Assembly (NCBI RefSeq): GCF_003173775.1
Contig: NZ_CP029552.1
Coordinates: 149,001-213,000 of the forward strand
Direction of reading: 5' to 3'
Source: Methylobacterium sp. 17Sr1-1
GTDB taxonomy: Bacteria > Pseudomonadota > Alphaproteobacteria > Rhizobiales > Beijerinckiaceae
DNA length: 64,000 bases
A program made the position numbers and the translations under genes. A model generated the notes under the pieces. That model had not been told where the DNA came from, ran no database searches, and saw only the letters and a program-made list of their open reading frames with translations. Positions 45,838 through 54,279 of the stretch are shown one piece after another. Every line of letters starts with the position of its first letter. The first letter of the stretch is position 1.

Positions 45838-47853
45838 ATGAAGCCCGCCCGGGTCCAGGCCGCCGAGACCCCCGGCGACGGCCTCGCGGCGCCGCTGGTC
45901 ATCGCGGCGGTGATCGTGGCGGCCCTGTATTTCGGGCGCGAGATCCTGATCCCGATCGCCATCGCGGTGCTGCTCAGCTTCGTGATCGGGCCGCTGGTGG
46001 CGCTGCTGCGCAAGCTCCGGCTCGGGCGGATCCTCTCCGTCGGCGTCGCGGTGCTGCTGCTGCTCGCCGTGGTGGCGGGCTTGGGCGGCCTCATCGGCAT
46101 GCAGGTCGCCGACCTCTCGACCGGCCTGCCGCGCTACCAGCGCACCATCGCCCAGAAGGCCGAGAACCTGAAGGCGGGCCCCCTCGGGAGCATGGCCGGG
46201 TATCTCCGCAGCATCAACCACCAGATCCAGCAGGCCGGGGCCCCGGAGCAGAAGCCGCAGGACCAGACGAAAGAACAGAAGGAGAAGCCCGAGGGCAAGC
46301 GCGCCCCGCCGCCCGCGGTGCAGAACCCCGACAAGCCGGTCCTGGTCGAGGTGCGCGACCGCGAGCCGAGCCCGGTCGAGCTCGCCGAGAAGCTTCTGGC
46401 CCCGGTCGTCTCGCCGCTCGCCACCCTCGGCATCGTCTTCGTGGTGCTGATCTTCATCCTGGTCCAGCGCGAGGATCTGCGCGACCGGATGATCCGCCTC
46501 GTCGGCTCCAGCGACCTGCACCGCACCACCGTGGCGATGGACGACGCGGCGCGGCGCCTGAGCCGGTTCTTCCTGGTCCAGCTCGCGCTCAATGCAGGAT
46601 TCGGCCTCGCCATCGGCACCGGGCTGTGGCTGATCGGCGTGCCGAACCCGATCCTGTGGGGCATCTTCACCGCGCTGATGCGCTTCGTGCCGTATATCGG
46701 CGCCTTCCTGTCGGCCCTGCTGCCGCTGGTGCTGGCGGCGGCCGTCGATCCGGGCTGGAACATGGTGCTGGCGACCGCCGCCCTGTTCCTGGTGCTCGAG
46801 CCGCTCGTCGGCCAGTTCATCGAGCCCCTGGTCTACGGCCACTCGACCGGGCTGTCGCCCTTCGCGGTCCTGGTCTCGGCCCTGTTCTGGACCTGGCTGT
46901 GGGGGCCGGTCGGGCTCCTGCTCTCGACGCCGCTCACCGTCTGCCTCGTCGTGCTCGGCCGCCACGTCGACAAGCTCGAATTCCTCGACGTGCTGTTCGG
47001 CGACCGCCCGGCCCTGACCCCGGTCGAGAATTTTTACCAGCGCATGCTGGCCGACGACCCGGACGAGGCGCAGGAGCTGGCCGAGGTCATCCTCGCCCAG
47101 TGCTCGCTGTCCTCGTACTACGACGAGGTGGCGCTGAAAGGCCTCCAGCTCGCCGCCACCGACGCCCGCCGCGGCGTGCTGACCGAGAACCAGCTCGAGC
47201 GCATCCGCGTCGGCATCGCGCAGCTGATCGAGGATCTCTCCGACCGGGACGACGCGGCGCCGGAGACGAAGCCGACGCTCGCCGGTCGCCTCCTGTCGGG
47301 CCGCCAGGACGAGGAGATGCCCTGCGAGGCCTCCCCCGCGGTGACGGACGCCCCCGCCCCGGACCAGCTGCCGGAGGAATGGCGGCGCGAGGGCGCGGTG
47401 CTCTGCGTCGCCGGCCGCGGGCCGCTCGACGAGGCCGCCTCGATGATGCTGGCCCAGCTCCTCGACAAGCACGGCTTCGGCACCCGGGTGGTGCCGTTCG
47501 AGGCGGTGTCGCGGGCCGAGATCGCCTCGCTCGATGCGGCTGCCGCGCGGATGGTGTGCATCTCCTACCTCGAGATCAGCGGCAAGCCGGCCCATCTGCG
47601 CTACCTGATCCAGCGGGTGCGGCGCCGGGCGCCGGAGGCGCAGGTGCTGGTGGGCCTGTGGCCGGCGGACGACGCGGTGCTGAGCGATCCCGGCGCCCGG
47701 GAATCGCTCGGCGCCGACCACTACGCGGTCTCCTTGCGCGAGGGCGTCGAGGCCTGCCTGGAGGCGTTGCGCGCCGTCCCGGCCCCCTCCCCTGCCGCCT
47801 CCCCCGCCCTGGAGCCCAAGCCCAAGCCTGAGCCCGTGCACGAAGAAGCCTGA
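45838..47853 (+). CDS. AI-2E family transporter with extra C-terminal domain
   Basis: Residues 1-380 form the eight-helix AI-2E/PerM transporter (LVIAAVIVAALYFGREILIP, LLSFVIGPLVALLRKL, PNPILWGIFTALMRFVPYIG, FLVLEPLVGQFIEPLVYGHS), with a charged insert in the first periplasmic loop. Residues 380-500 are helical and cytoplasmic. Residues 520-645 form an alpha/beta domain (AVLCVAGRGPLDEAASMMLA, LLDKHGFGTRVVPFEAVS) resembling a B12-binding Rossmann fold, but without the D-x-H-x-x-G cobalamin motif. ATG 45838 follows GGAG at good spacing; ATG 45799 is an alternative. The substrate is unknown. Confidence 0.8.
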   Translation: MKPARVQAAETPGDGLAAPLVIAAVIVAALYFGREILIPIAIAVLLSFVIGPLVALLRKLRLGRILSVGVAVLLLLAVVAGLGGLIGMQVADLSTGLPRYQRTIAQKAENLKAGPLGSMAGYLRSINHQIQQAGAPEQKPQDQTKEQKEKPEGKRAPPPAVQNPDKPVLVEVRDREPSPVELAEKLLAPVVSPLATLGIVFVVLIFILVQREDLRDRMIRLVGSSDLHRTTVAMDDAARRLSRFFLVQLALNAGFGLAIGTGLWLIGVPNPILWGIFTALMRFVPYIGAFLSALLPLVLAAAVDPGWNMVLATAALFLVLEPLVGQFIEPLVYGHSTGLSPFAVLVSALFWTWLWGPVGLLLSTPLTVCLVVLGRHVDKLEFLDVLFGDRPALTPVENFYQRMLADDPDEAQELAEVILAQCSLSSYYDEVALKGLQLAATDARRGVLTENQLERIRVGIAQLIEDLSDRDDAAPETKPTLAGRLLSGRQDEEMPCEASPAVTDAPAPDQLPEEWRREGAVLCVAGRGPLDEAASMMLAQLLDKHGFGTRVVPFEAVSRAEIASLDAAAARMVCISYLEISGKPAHLRYLIQRVRRRAPEAQVLVGLWPADDAVLSDPGARESLGADHYAVSLREGVEACLEALRAVPAPSPAASPALEPKPKPEPVHEEA

Positions 47854-47861
47854 CGCGATGG

Positions 47862-47880
47862 CCCGGGGCGATGCCCCGGG
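47862..47880 (+). terminator. hairpin after the AI-2E transporter gene
   Basis: An 8-bp GC stem CCCGGGGC / GCCCCGGG with a GAT-type loop lies 8 bp past the stop. Only CTT follows, so it may be a weak terminator between this gene and hisN. Confidence 0.35.
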
Positions 47881-47959
47881 GCTTGACGCCGGGCCTGCGC
47901 CGCCCTTTCGATCCGAGGAAGCGGGCCGCAGGCCCGGGCGAGCGGGAATCGGGGACAGC

Positions 47960-48772
47960 ATGAGCGTGGTGGATTTCGCGCGGTTCGTGGACGAGCTCGC
48001 CACCCAATCGGGCCAGGCCATCCTGCCCTTCTTCCGCGCCGCCTTCGCCACCGAGGACAAGGCCAAGGGCCACGCCGCCTTCGACCCCGTCACCGAGGCC
48101 GACCGGGCCGGCGAGGCGGTGATGCGCCAGCTCATCAAGCGCAGCTTCCCCGACCACGGCATCCTGGGCGAGGAATTCGGCACCGAGAATCCGGATGCCG
48201 AATACGTCTGGGTGCTCGATCCGATCGACGGCACCCGCGGCTTCATCGCCGGCCTGCCGATCTGGGGCACCCTGATCGGGCTGACCCGCGGCGGCGTGCC
48301 CTGCTACGGCCTGATGAACCAGCCCTTCACCGGCGAGCGCTTCTTCGGCGACGGCGAGGCCGCCCATTACCAGGGCCCGCACGGCAGCCGCCGCCTGCGC
48401 ACCCGCCGGAAAGCGGACCTGTCCGAGGCGATCCTGCACACCACCGATCCGCGCCTGTTCGGCGACGGCACCTCCGACCGGCAGGCCTACGAGCGGGTGG
48501 AGAAAGCCACCCGCCTCGCCCGCTACGGCGCCGATTGCTACGCCTACGCGATGCTCGCCGCCGGTCACATCGACCTCGTGGTCGAGGCCTCGCTCAAGCC
48601 CTACGACATCGTGGCGATGATCCCGGTGATCGAGGGCGCCGGCGGCGTCGTCACGACCTGGGAGGGGAATTCCGCCGCCAAGGGCGGGCGAATCGTGGCG
48701 GCGGGGGACAAGCGGCTGCACGCGGCGGCTTTGGCGCTTTTGAACGGGCAGGACCCTATACCACCGGCCTAA
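47960..48772 (+). CDS. hisN: histidinol-phosphatase, inositol monophosphatase family
   Basis: This 270-residue Mg-dependent phosphatase has the IMPase metal motifs: GILGEEFGTEN (Glu ligands), WVLDPIDGTRGFIAGLPIWG (Asp ligands) and the C-terminal VVEASLKPYDIVAMIPVIEG. The G-F-I-A-G-L-P stretch fits the HisN subgroup that acts on histidinol phosphate, the last but one step in histidine synthesis. ATG 47960 follows GGGGACA. Other IMPase substrates cannot be excluded. Confidence 0.82.
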   Translation: MSVVDFARFVDELATQSGQAILPFFRAAFATEDKAKGHAAFDPVTEADRAGEAVMRQLIKRSFPDHGILGEEFGTENPDAEYVWVLDPIDGTRGFIAGLPIWGTLIGLTRGGVPCYGLMNQPFTGERFFGDGEAAHYQGPHGSRRLRTRRKADLSEAILHTTDPRLFGDGTSDRQAYERVEKATRLARYGADCYAYAMLAAGHIDLVVEASLKPYDIVAMIPVIEGAGGVVTTWEGNSAAKGGRIVAAGDKRLHAAALALLNGQDPIPPA

Positions 48773-48783
48773 GATGCTGACGC

Positions 48784-48906
48784 ATCAACGTCGATCTCGG
48801 GCAGGCCCGGGATCGACGAGGCCGTTGATCCATCTCGCATTTTCGACACCAGGCCAAAGGCTTGGCGAAAATTCGAGAACGGAACCAGAGGTCGTTTTCA
48901 ACGACC
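48784..48906. terminator. stacked hairpins between hisN and the aldo/keto reductase
   Basis: Three separate palindromes fill the gap between two convergent genes: TCGATCTCGGGC / GCCCGGGATCGA at 48791-48816 (within outer ATCAACG/CGTTGAT arms), ATTTTCG...CGAAAAT around CCAGGCC/GGCTTGG at 48839-48873, and GGTCGTT / AACGACC at 48890-48906. They can act as a bidirectional terminator. Confidence 0.5.
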
Positions 48907-48913
48907 GTTGGTA

Positions 48914-50035
48914 TTACTCCGCGTCCACCATGCTGCGCATCGCGGCGCCCCCGAACACCACCCGGCTCCGCAAGGGCGGGCGGGAGAGGGCGTAGAGCAT
49001 CCGCGGCTCGGCCGGGGCGCTCGCCGCGTCGAGGGCGGCGCGGTGCTCGGGCGGGAGCACGAGATTGAGGGCGGCGACATTGTCGGTGACCTGGTCCGGG
49101 CGGCTCACCCCCATCAGGGTCGAGGCGACGCCCGACCGCCCCATCACCCAGGCGAGGGCGACACGGGCCGGCGGAGCCCCGAGCGCCTCGGCCACCCGGC
49201 GCAAAGCCGCGACGATGTCCCAGTTGCGCGGCGTGAACAGGCTGTCGCCGAACGGGTTGGCACCGTCGAGCCGCCGGTCGCCCTCCGGGCGCGCCGCGCC
49301 GACGGCGGCGGGGGCGTCCGGCAGGCCGCCCCCGCGCGGGGCCGCCGCCTCGACGGCGTCGCGGTCGTACTTGCCCGTCAGGAGCCCGTAGGCCAGCGGC
49401 GACCACGGGACCATCGCCATCCCGAACTCGCGGGCAAGCGGGATGTGCTCGTCCTCCACCTCGCGGCTCACCAGCGAGTAGAAGTATTGCAGCGCGATCG
49501 GCCCCGGCAGGCCGCGCACTTGCGCGAGCGTCGCGATCTTGGCGGCGAGCCAGGCCGGCGCATTCGAGAGGCCCCAGTAGCGGACCTTGCCGGCCCGCAC
49601 GAGGCCGGCCATCGTCTCCAGGATCTCCTCGGCCGGGGTGACGCCGTCCCAGACATGCAGCCAGTAGAGGTCGATCACGTCGGTCCGCAGGCGGCGCAGG
49701 GAGCCGTCGAGGGCGGCGTGGAGGTGCTTGGCGCCGCTGCCGCCGGCATGCGGCCCGGCGCCGGCTGCGAAGCCGGCCTTGGTCGCGAGCACGATCCGGT
49801 CGCGCAGGGAGCGCTCGGCGATGAAGCGGCCGAGCATCGCCTCGCTCTCGCCGCCGGCATAGAGGTCGGCGGTGTCGACGAAGTTGCCGCCCTCGTCGAC
49901 ATAGGCGTCGAACACCGCCCGGGCGCCCGCCTCGTCGAGGCCCCAGCGGGCGGTGCCGAAGGTCATGGTGCCGAGCGCGAGCGGGCTGACGCCCAGGCCC
50001 GAGCGGCCGAGCGTGCGATAATCCGACAGGTCCAT
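48914..50035 (-). CDS. aldo/keto reductase
   Basis: This 373-residue NADPH-dependent oxidoreductase has the TIM-barrel motifs of the AKR superfamily: YRTLGRSGLGVSPLALGTMT, NFVDTADLYAGGESEAMLGR with catalytic Asp and Tyr, IVLATKAGF with Lys, LYWLHVWD with His, and the cofactor segment VMGRSGVASTLMGVSRPDQV. ATG 50035 gives the family start. It is divergent from a LysR-type regulator (97 bp between), which probably controls it. The substrate is unknown. Confidence 0.88.
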   Translation of the reverse strand: MDLSDYRTLGRSGLGVSPLALGTMTFGTARWGLDEAGARAVFDAYVDEGGNFVDTADLYAGGESEAMLGRFIAERSLRDRIVLATKAGFAAGAGPHAGGSGAKHLHAALDGSLRRLRTDVIDLYWLHVWDGVTPAEEILETMAGLVRAGKVRYWGLSNAPAWLAAKIATLAQVRGLPGPIALQYFYSLVSREVEDEHIPLAREFGMAMVPWSPLAYGLLTGKYDRDAVEAAAPRGGGLPDAPAAVGAARPEGDRRLDGANPFGDSLFTPRNWDIVAALRRVAEALGAPPARVALAWVMGRSGVASTLMGVSRPDQVTDNVAALNLVLPPEHRAALDAASAPAEPRMLYALSRPPLRSRVVFGGAAMRSMVDAE

Positions 50036-50131
50036 TGCTGCATGTCCTCGATGATGGGACACGGGATAGCGTGAGGGATCACGGGCGATTAGCCCGGATC
50101 GGCCGCAAGCGCTTGTGAACGGGGCTCAGGA

Positions 50132-51019
50132 ATGCGGCGCGGCACGCTCGACGATCTCGCGGCCTTCGCGGCGGTGGCCCGGGCGCGCAGCTTCACCCGC
50201 GCGGCGGCCGAGCTCGGCCTGTCGCCCTCGGCGCTCAGCCACGCGATGCGGGGGCTGGAGGCGCGGCTCGGCGTGCGGCTGCTGGCCCGCACCACCCGCA
50301 GCGTCGCCCCGACGCCGGCGGGCGAGCGACTGCTGCGCTCCCTCGATCCGGCGCTCGCTGAGGTCGCCCGCGGGATCGCCGGCCTCGCCGAGTGGCGCGG
50401 CGCCCCTTCGGGGACCGTGCGGCTGACGACCTTCCTGGCGGCGGCCCGCAGCGTGCTCGATCCGGCGCTGCCGCGCTTCCTCCTCGACCATCCGGCGGTC
50501 TCGGTCGAGGTGGTGACCGACGACCGGCTGACCGACATCGTCGCGGCGGGCTTCGATGCCGGCATCCGCTTCGGCGAGGCGGTCGAGCGCGACATGCTGG
50601 CGGTGCGCGTCGGGCCGGACCTGCGCACGGTGGTGGTGGGCACGCCCGGCTACTTCGCCCGGCGGCCTCCTCCCGAGAGCCCGGCCGACCTCGAGGGCCA
50701 CGACTGCATCAACTACCGCCTAGCCGGCGGCGGCCTGTTGCCTTGGGAATTCGCTCGGGGCGGCCGCGAGATGCGGGTGCGCACGAGCGGCCGGCTCGTC
50801 GTCAATGACGGCGTCCTGGCGGGGGCGGCCCTGCGGGCCGGCGTCGGGCTCGGCTACATGCTGGAGCAGGACGTCGCCGAGGACGTCGCGGCGGGCCGCC
50901 TCGTCCAGGTGCTCGACGCCTGGTGCCTGCCGTTTCCCGGCTACCACCTCTACCACCCGGCTCGCCAAGTCACCCCGGCCCTGCGCGCCCTGATCGACGC
51001 CCTGCGCTGGCGCGGGTGA
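50132..51019 (+). CDS. LysR family transcriptional regulator
   Basis: This 295-residue regulator has an N-terminal winged HTH (LDDLAAFAAVARARSFTRAA, AELGLSPSALSHAMRGLEAR) and a C-terminal inducer-binding domain (PSGTVRLTTFLAAARSVLDP, ADLEGHDCINYRL). It resembles the group that regulates a divergent oxidoreductase gene. The 96-bp gap to the aldo/keto reductase would hold the shared operator, though no clear T-N11-A palindrome was picked out. Confidence 0.9.
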   Translation: MRRGTLDDLAAFAAVARARSFTRAAAELGLSPSALSHAMRGLEARLGVRLLARTTRSVAPTPAGERLLRSLDPALAEVARGIAGLAEWRGAPSGTVRLTTFLAAARSVLDPALPRFLLDHPAVSVEVVTDDRLTDIVAAGFDAGIRFGEAVERDMLAVRVGPDLRTVVVGTPGYFARRPPPESPADLEGHDCINYRLAGGGLLPWEFARGGREMRVRTSGRLVVNDGVLAGAALRAGVGLGYMLEQDVAEDVAAGRLVQVLDAWCLPFPGYHLYHPARQVTPALRALIDALRWRG

Positions 51020-51022
51020 GCC

Positions 51023-52015
51023 TCACGCCACTTCCCTTGCCCCGTCCTTTGCCCCTTCGGCCACCGGCGCCGTCGTTCCCGGCACGAAGGCGTCGAACGC
51101 CGCCCAGAACTGCTCGCGGATCGCGTCCCGCTCCATCAGGATCTCGTGGCGGGCGCCCCGCAGCGTGATGGTGTGGCCGGCCGCCAGCCGAGCCGCGAAG
51201 CGCTCCACCGCCGGAGTGCTGCAGACCGGATCGGCGCCGGCGGCCACCACCAGCACCGGCACGCGGATGCCGAGGGGATAGCGCGGATCCTCGAAGCGGC
51301 GCATCGCCCGGAAGGCGGCGGCGAGCCAGCCGATGGTGGGATCGCCGATGGCGCCGGCCTTCACCGCGAGCGCCGCCGCCGCGTTGCGGGCGTAGCGGAC
51401 CGGATCGGCGGTGAGCCGGTTGTTCGGGAACGGCTTGGTGGCGATCGAGACCGCCGAGCCCCCCGGCACGTAGCGGCGGCCGAAGCCGAGCGCCCGCAGG
51501 ACAGCGGCGAGCCGCATCGCGGCCTTGGGCCGGCGGATCATGCAGATCGCCACCATCGGGGCGAGCACGACGAGGCGGCTGAACGGCAGCCAGCCCTCCC
51601 GCGCCGCGGTGAGGCAGATGGCGCCGCCCATCGAGTGGGCGAGGCCGAAGAAGGGCCGCGGCATCCGCGCCTCCATCACCTGCGTCTCCACCGCCGCGAG
51701 GTCGAGCTTGTACTCCGAGAAATCGTCGACGTGGCCCTTGTGCGGGTCCTCGACCGTGCGGTCCGAGCCGCCCTGCCCGCGCCAGTCGAAGGCGACGACG
51801 TGGAAGCCGCGGCCGCGCAGTTCGGTCACGGTCTCGAAGTACTTCTCGATGAACTCGGCCCGGCCCTGCACCACGCAGACCGTGCCATGCACGGCCCGCG
51901 CGGTCGGCGCCCAGGTGGCGACGCGCAGGGAGAGCCCGTCGGCGGTCTTCACCGTCAGGAGCGTGGCCCCCAGCGGGATCGGATTGTCGGGCGTGGCGAG
52001 CAGCGGCACGGTCAC
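51023..52015 (-). CDS. alpha/beta hydrolase (lysophospholipase PldB-like)
   Basis: This 330-residue serine hydrolase has a lid-domain layout like monoglyceride lipase or PldB: TVCVVQGRAEFIEKYFETVT, VVAFDWRGQGGSDR, nucleophile elbow GLAHSMGGAICL, acid region VVAAGADPVCST and catalytic His in RGARHEILME. The elbow reads A-H-S-M-G rather than G-H-S-M-G. GTG 52015 is chosen because GGAGG lies 7 bases before it; the upstream ATG 52060 has no ribosome site. It ends 3 bp before the convergent LysR gene. Confidence 0.82.
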   Translation of the reverse strand: MTVPLLATPDNPIPLGATLLTVKTADGLSLRVATWAPTARAVHGTVCVVQGRAEFIEKYFETVTELRGRGFHVVAFDWRGQGGSDRTVEDPHKGHVDDFSEYKLDLAAVETQVMEARMPRPFFGLAHSMGGAICLTAAREGWLPFSRLVVLAPMVAICMIRRPKAAMRLAAVLRALGFGRRYVPGGSAVSIATKPFPNNRLTADPVRYARNAAAALAVKAGAIGDPTIGWLAAAFRAMRRFEDPRYPLGIRVPVLVVAAGADPVCSTPAVERFAARLAAGHTITLRGARHEILMERDAIREQFWAAFDAFVPGTTAPVAEGAKDGAREVA

Positions 52016-52136
52016 GAGAGGGCCTCCGAGGCTGGCATCCGCCGCATCCTGGCACGGCACACCCTAATTAAGTGGGGCGGGATCCGCGTCCGTCCGGGCC
52101 CTTCAAAAAAATTCGCGATCCCCCTCCGGCGGCGGT

Positions 52137-52162
52137 CTTGACCAGTCCAGAGACCACTCCAA
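52137..52162 (+). promoter_or_regulatory. possible RpoH heat-shock promoter for hsp20
   Basis: CTTG at 52137-52140 resembles the -35 box of alphaproteobacterial sigma-32 promoters. About 16 bases later CTCCAATAT could serve as -10. The site lies about 100 bases before the hsp20 start, leaving room for the hairpin leader. The -10 match is weak. Confidence 0.3.
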
Positions 52163-52235
52163 TATGCGAGGGGCGCCGGCCGATACGGCGGCGCGCAAGA
52201 CCGGGGCCGGCCCCAGCGGCGGTCCCACAAGACTA

Positions 52236-52260
52236 CATATTGCTTCAGACGGAGAATATG
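52236..52260 (+). ncRNA. ROSE-like RNA thermometer in the hsp20 leader
   Basis: The last leader hairpin pairs CATATTGCTTC with GGAGAATATG, burying the ribosome site GGAG opposite TTGCT. The UUGCU/GGA pairing is the hallmark of ROSE elements, which melt at heat-shock temperature to allow translation. It ends 2 bases before ATG 52263. An upstream GC hairpin (GGGGCCGGCCCC, 52203-52214) fits the multi-hairpin ROSE layout. No experimental support is available here. Confidence 0.65.
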
Positions 52261-52262
52261 TC

Positions 52263-52727
52263 ATGCGTCAGTTCGATCTCGCCCCCCTGTACCGCTCGAC
52301 CGTCGGCTTCGACCGCCTGTTTTCCGCTCTCGACCAGTTCGTGACCTCGGACGCGGCGCCGACCTACCCGCCCTACAACATCGAGCGCACGGCCGAGAAC
52401 GCCTACCGGATCACCCTCGCGGTGGCCGGCTTCACCGATCAGGACCTGTCGATCGAGACCCGCGAGAACGCCCTCACCGTGAAGGGCGAGCGCAAGGCCG
52501 AGGCCAAGCAGGCCGAGTTCCTGCACCAGGGCATCGCGGCCCGCGGCTTCGAGCGGCGCTTCCAGCTCGCCGACCACGTCCAGGTGACCGGTGCGGTGCT
52601 GGAGAACGGCCTGCTCCACGTCGATCTCGTCCGCGAGATCCCGGAGGCCAAGAAGCCGCGCCAGATCCAGATCGCCTCGGGCTCCCGCCCGCAATCGATC
52701 GAGGGCAGCGTCCAGAAGGCCGCGTAA
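52263..52727 (+). CDS. small heat shock protein Hsp20 (IbpA-like)
   Basis: This 154-residue chaperone has the class A alpha-crystallin layout of rhizobial IbpA-type proteins: N-terminal MRQFDLAPLYRSTVGFDRLF, the crystallin domain NIERTAENAYRITLAVAGFT to VQVTGAVLENGLLHVDLVRE with the A-x-L-x-x-G-L-L motif, and a C-terminal PRQIQIAS with the I-x-I tail. It binds unfolding proteins during heat stress. A terminator follows at 52758. Its leader holds a thermometer hairpin. Confidence 0.93.
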   Translation: MRQFDLAPLYRSTVGFDRLFSALDQFVTSDAAPTYPPYNIERTAENAYRITLAVAGFTDQDLSIETRENALTVKGERKAEAKQAEFLHQGIAARGFERRFQLADHVQVTGAVLENGLLHVDLVREIPEAKKPRQIQIASGSRPQSIEGSVQKAA

Positions 52728-52757
52728 GCGTAGCGATCTTCCAACCTGTTCAGGGGA

Positions 52758-52788
52758 GCGCCCCGGCCGCGAGGCCGGGGCGCTTCTG
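52758..52788. terminator. bidirectional terminator between hsp20 and the AhpD-like gene
   Basis: A perfect 11-bp stem GCGCCCCGGCC / GGCCGGGGCGC with a GCGA tetraloop is followed by TTCTGT. It lies between two convergent genes. This is the best intrinsic terminator in the window. Confidence 0.75.
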
Positions 52789-52793
52789 TCATG

Positions 52794-53108
52794 TCAGGGC
52801 AGGATGTGCGTGCCGTGGGTGAGCGCCGCGCCGGCCCGCAGGGCCACCGCCACGAAGACGGTCTCGGCGAGTTCCTGCTCGGTCGCGCCGGCCTTCTTCG
52901 CCGCCTCGCGGTGCACCTCGAGGCAGTACGGGCATTGCGTGGTGAGGGCGACGGCGAGCGCCATCAATTCCTTGTACTTGCGCGGGATCGCGCCGTCCGC
53001 GAGCGCCGCCTTGTCGAGGGCTTCGAAGGCGCTCATCGCCTCGGGAGTGAGGCCCTTCAGGGCGGAGAGCTTCTGCAGGTTGGCAGAATCGTACATCGCG
53101 TTGGACAT
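52794..53108 (-). CDS. carboxymuconolactone decarboxylase family (AhpD-like) protein
   Basis: This 104-residue protein has the CMD fold with an AhpD-type active site CPYCLEVHREAAKKAGA: the C-x-x-C pair and nearby His act in peroxide or disulfide reduction rather than decarboxylation. The N-terminal helix LSALKGLTPEAMSAFEALDK is typical of the family. It stands alone, 128 bp downstream of the HTH gene on the same strand. A role in oxidative stress is likely but not shown. Confidence 0.85.
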   Translation of the reverse strand: MSNAMYDSANLQKLSALKGLTPEAMSAFEALDKAALADGAIPRKYKELMALAVALTTQCPYCLEVHREAAKKAGATEQELAETVFVAVALRAGAALTHGTHILP

Positions 53109-53235
53109 GGCGTAATCCTCCCGGGTTGGCCGGTGTCGTGACCGGCCGCCCGTCGGTCGGGGCGGCTCGGCGCCTCGACTGTTAGAGGATCGCGGGCGTT
53201 AAGCCCAATGCGGCTTTGGGCCTGCCCGGCCGGCG

Positions 53236-53712
53236 TCAGAGATCGCCGAAGGCGAGCTGGGCCGCCGCCGGGCTCTTCTGCGGCTTGCCGGCCTTGGCCG
53301 CACCGGTCTTCACACCGGCCTTCGCCGTGCTCCGGGCACCGGTCTTGGCGGCCGCCTTGCGCGGCCGCTTCGGCTCGACGCCCTGGATGCGCGCCTTGCC
53401 CTTGTCGCGGGCCACGGCCTCCGGGGCGGTCTGGTCGCCCGAGAGCCACTTGCCGCGCTTGATCACCTCGTTCACCCGGCCCTGGTTGACGCCGAGCTTG
53501 AAGGCGATCTCCTGCTGGGTCATCTCCGTCGAGCCGTGCAGCTCGAGGATCTCGCGGGCGAGTTCCGGCGTCATCTTCTTGCCGACGATGCGCCGTCCGG
53601 GCTTGACCACCCTGTTGGCGCGGTCGCGCTCGCGCAGGCGCTCGAGAATCGCCAGCGCCATCTGCATGCCGTTCTCGCGCAGGGCTTCCTCGAATTCCTT
53701 CAGCGTCGCCAT
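53236..53712 (-). CDS. HTH-containing basic protein, function unknown
   Basis: This 158-residue protein has an N-terminal helix (LKEFEEALRENGMQMALAIL), then KKMTPELAREILELHGSTEM and TQQEIAFKLGVNQGRVNEVI, which form a clear helix-turn-helix. The last 50 residues are a Lys/Ala-rich, histone H1-like tail (KRPRKAAAKTGARSTAKAGV). It probably binds DNA or nucleoid. No family name is recognised. It is an isolated gene. Confidence 0.65.
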   Translation of the reverse strand: MATLKEFEEALRENGMQMALAILERLRERDRANRVVKPGRRIVGKKMTPELAREILELHGSTEMTQQEIAFKLGVNQGRVNEVIKRGKWLSGDQTAPEAVARDKGKARIQGVEPKRPRKAAAKTGARSTAKAGVKTGAAKAGKPQKSPAAAQLAFGDL

Positions 53713-53928
53713 GAGGACCGAACTCCGCTGTCACGTTCCGGCAGGGAAACGGCGCCGGTCGGGACTGGTTGCCCCTGTGCACAGGTCATCCACGGTTTGT
53801 GCGCGTCCTGTTCCGGCTTGGCAACGGGGCACCGGAGGCCATCCACCGCTGTTCCCGCCGCCCTGCTGCCGCGTGGACAAGCCCGGCGGCTTCCCGCATG
53901 GGTTGCTGCATCGCACGAGGAGAGTCGC

Positions 53929-54228
53929 ATGGTTCTGGAGATCGCGCAGATCGAGGTGAAGGCCGGGCACGAGAGCGCCTTCGAGGCCGGCGTCGGTCAG
54001 GCCGCGGAGCTGTTTCGCCGCGCCAGAGGCTGCCGCGGCATGGAGCTGCAGCGCTCGGTCGAGATCCCGACCCGCTACCGGCTGATGGTGCAGTGGGAGA
54101 CCCTGGAGAACCACACCGTCGATTTTCGCGAATCGGCCGACTTCCCGGCCTGGCGCGCCCTGGTCTCGGAGCATTTCGCCGCCCCGCCGCAGGTCGAGCA
54201 CACCGTGCTGGCGGTCCAGGGCTTCTGA
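53929..54228 (+). CDS. antibiotic biosynthesis monooxygenase (ABM) domain protein
   Basis: This 99-residue protein has the dimeric alpha-beta barrel of the ABM family: MVLEIAQIEVKAGHESAFEA, RGCRGMELQRSVEIPTRYRL, MVQWETLENHTVDFRESADF and a final strand VEHTVLAVQGF. Members include heme-degrading and quinone monooxygenases as well as many uncharacterised proteins. ATG 53929 follows GAGGAGAG. The small stress-linked gene follows 51 bp later. Confidence 0.8.
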   Translation: MVLEIAQIEVKAGHESAFEAGVGQAAELFRRARGCRGMELQRSVEIPTRYRLMVQWETLENHTVDFRESADFPAWRALVSEHFAAPPQVEHTVLAVQGF

Positions 54229-54251
54229 AACCCGGGCAATCGCCGGTCGTT
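54227..54251 (+). promoter_or_regulatory. variant EcfG-type promoter for the 54280 gene
   Basis: GAAAC at 54227-54231 and CGTT at 54248-54251 are separated by 16 bases. The -35 box differs by one base from GGAAC and overlaps the stop codon of the ABM gene. The -10 box ends 28 bases before ATG 54280. Confidence 0.4.
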
Positions 54252-54279
54252 GCCCTCTGGACCGAGACCGGAGACAGCC

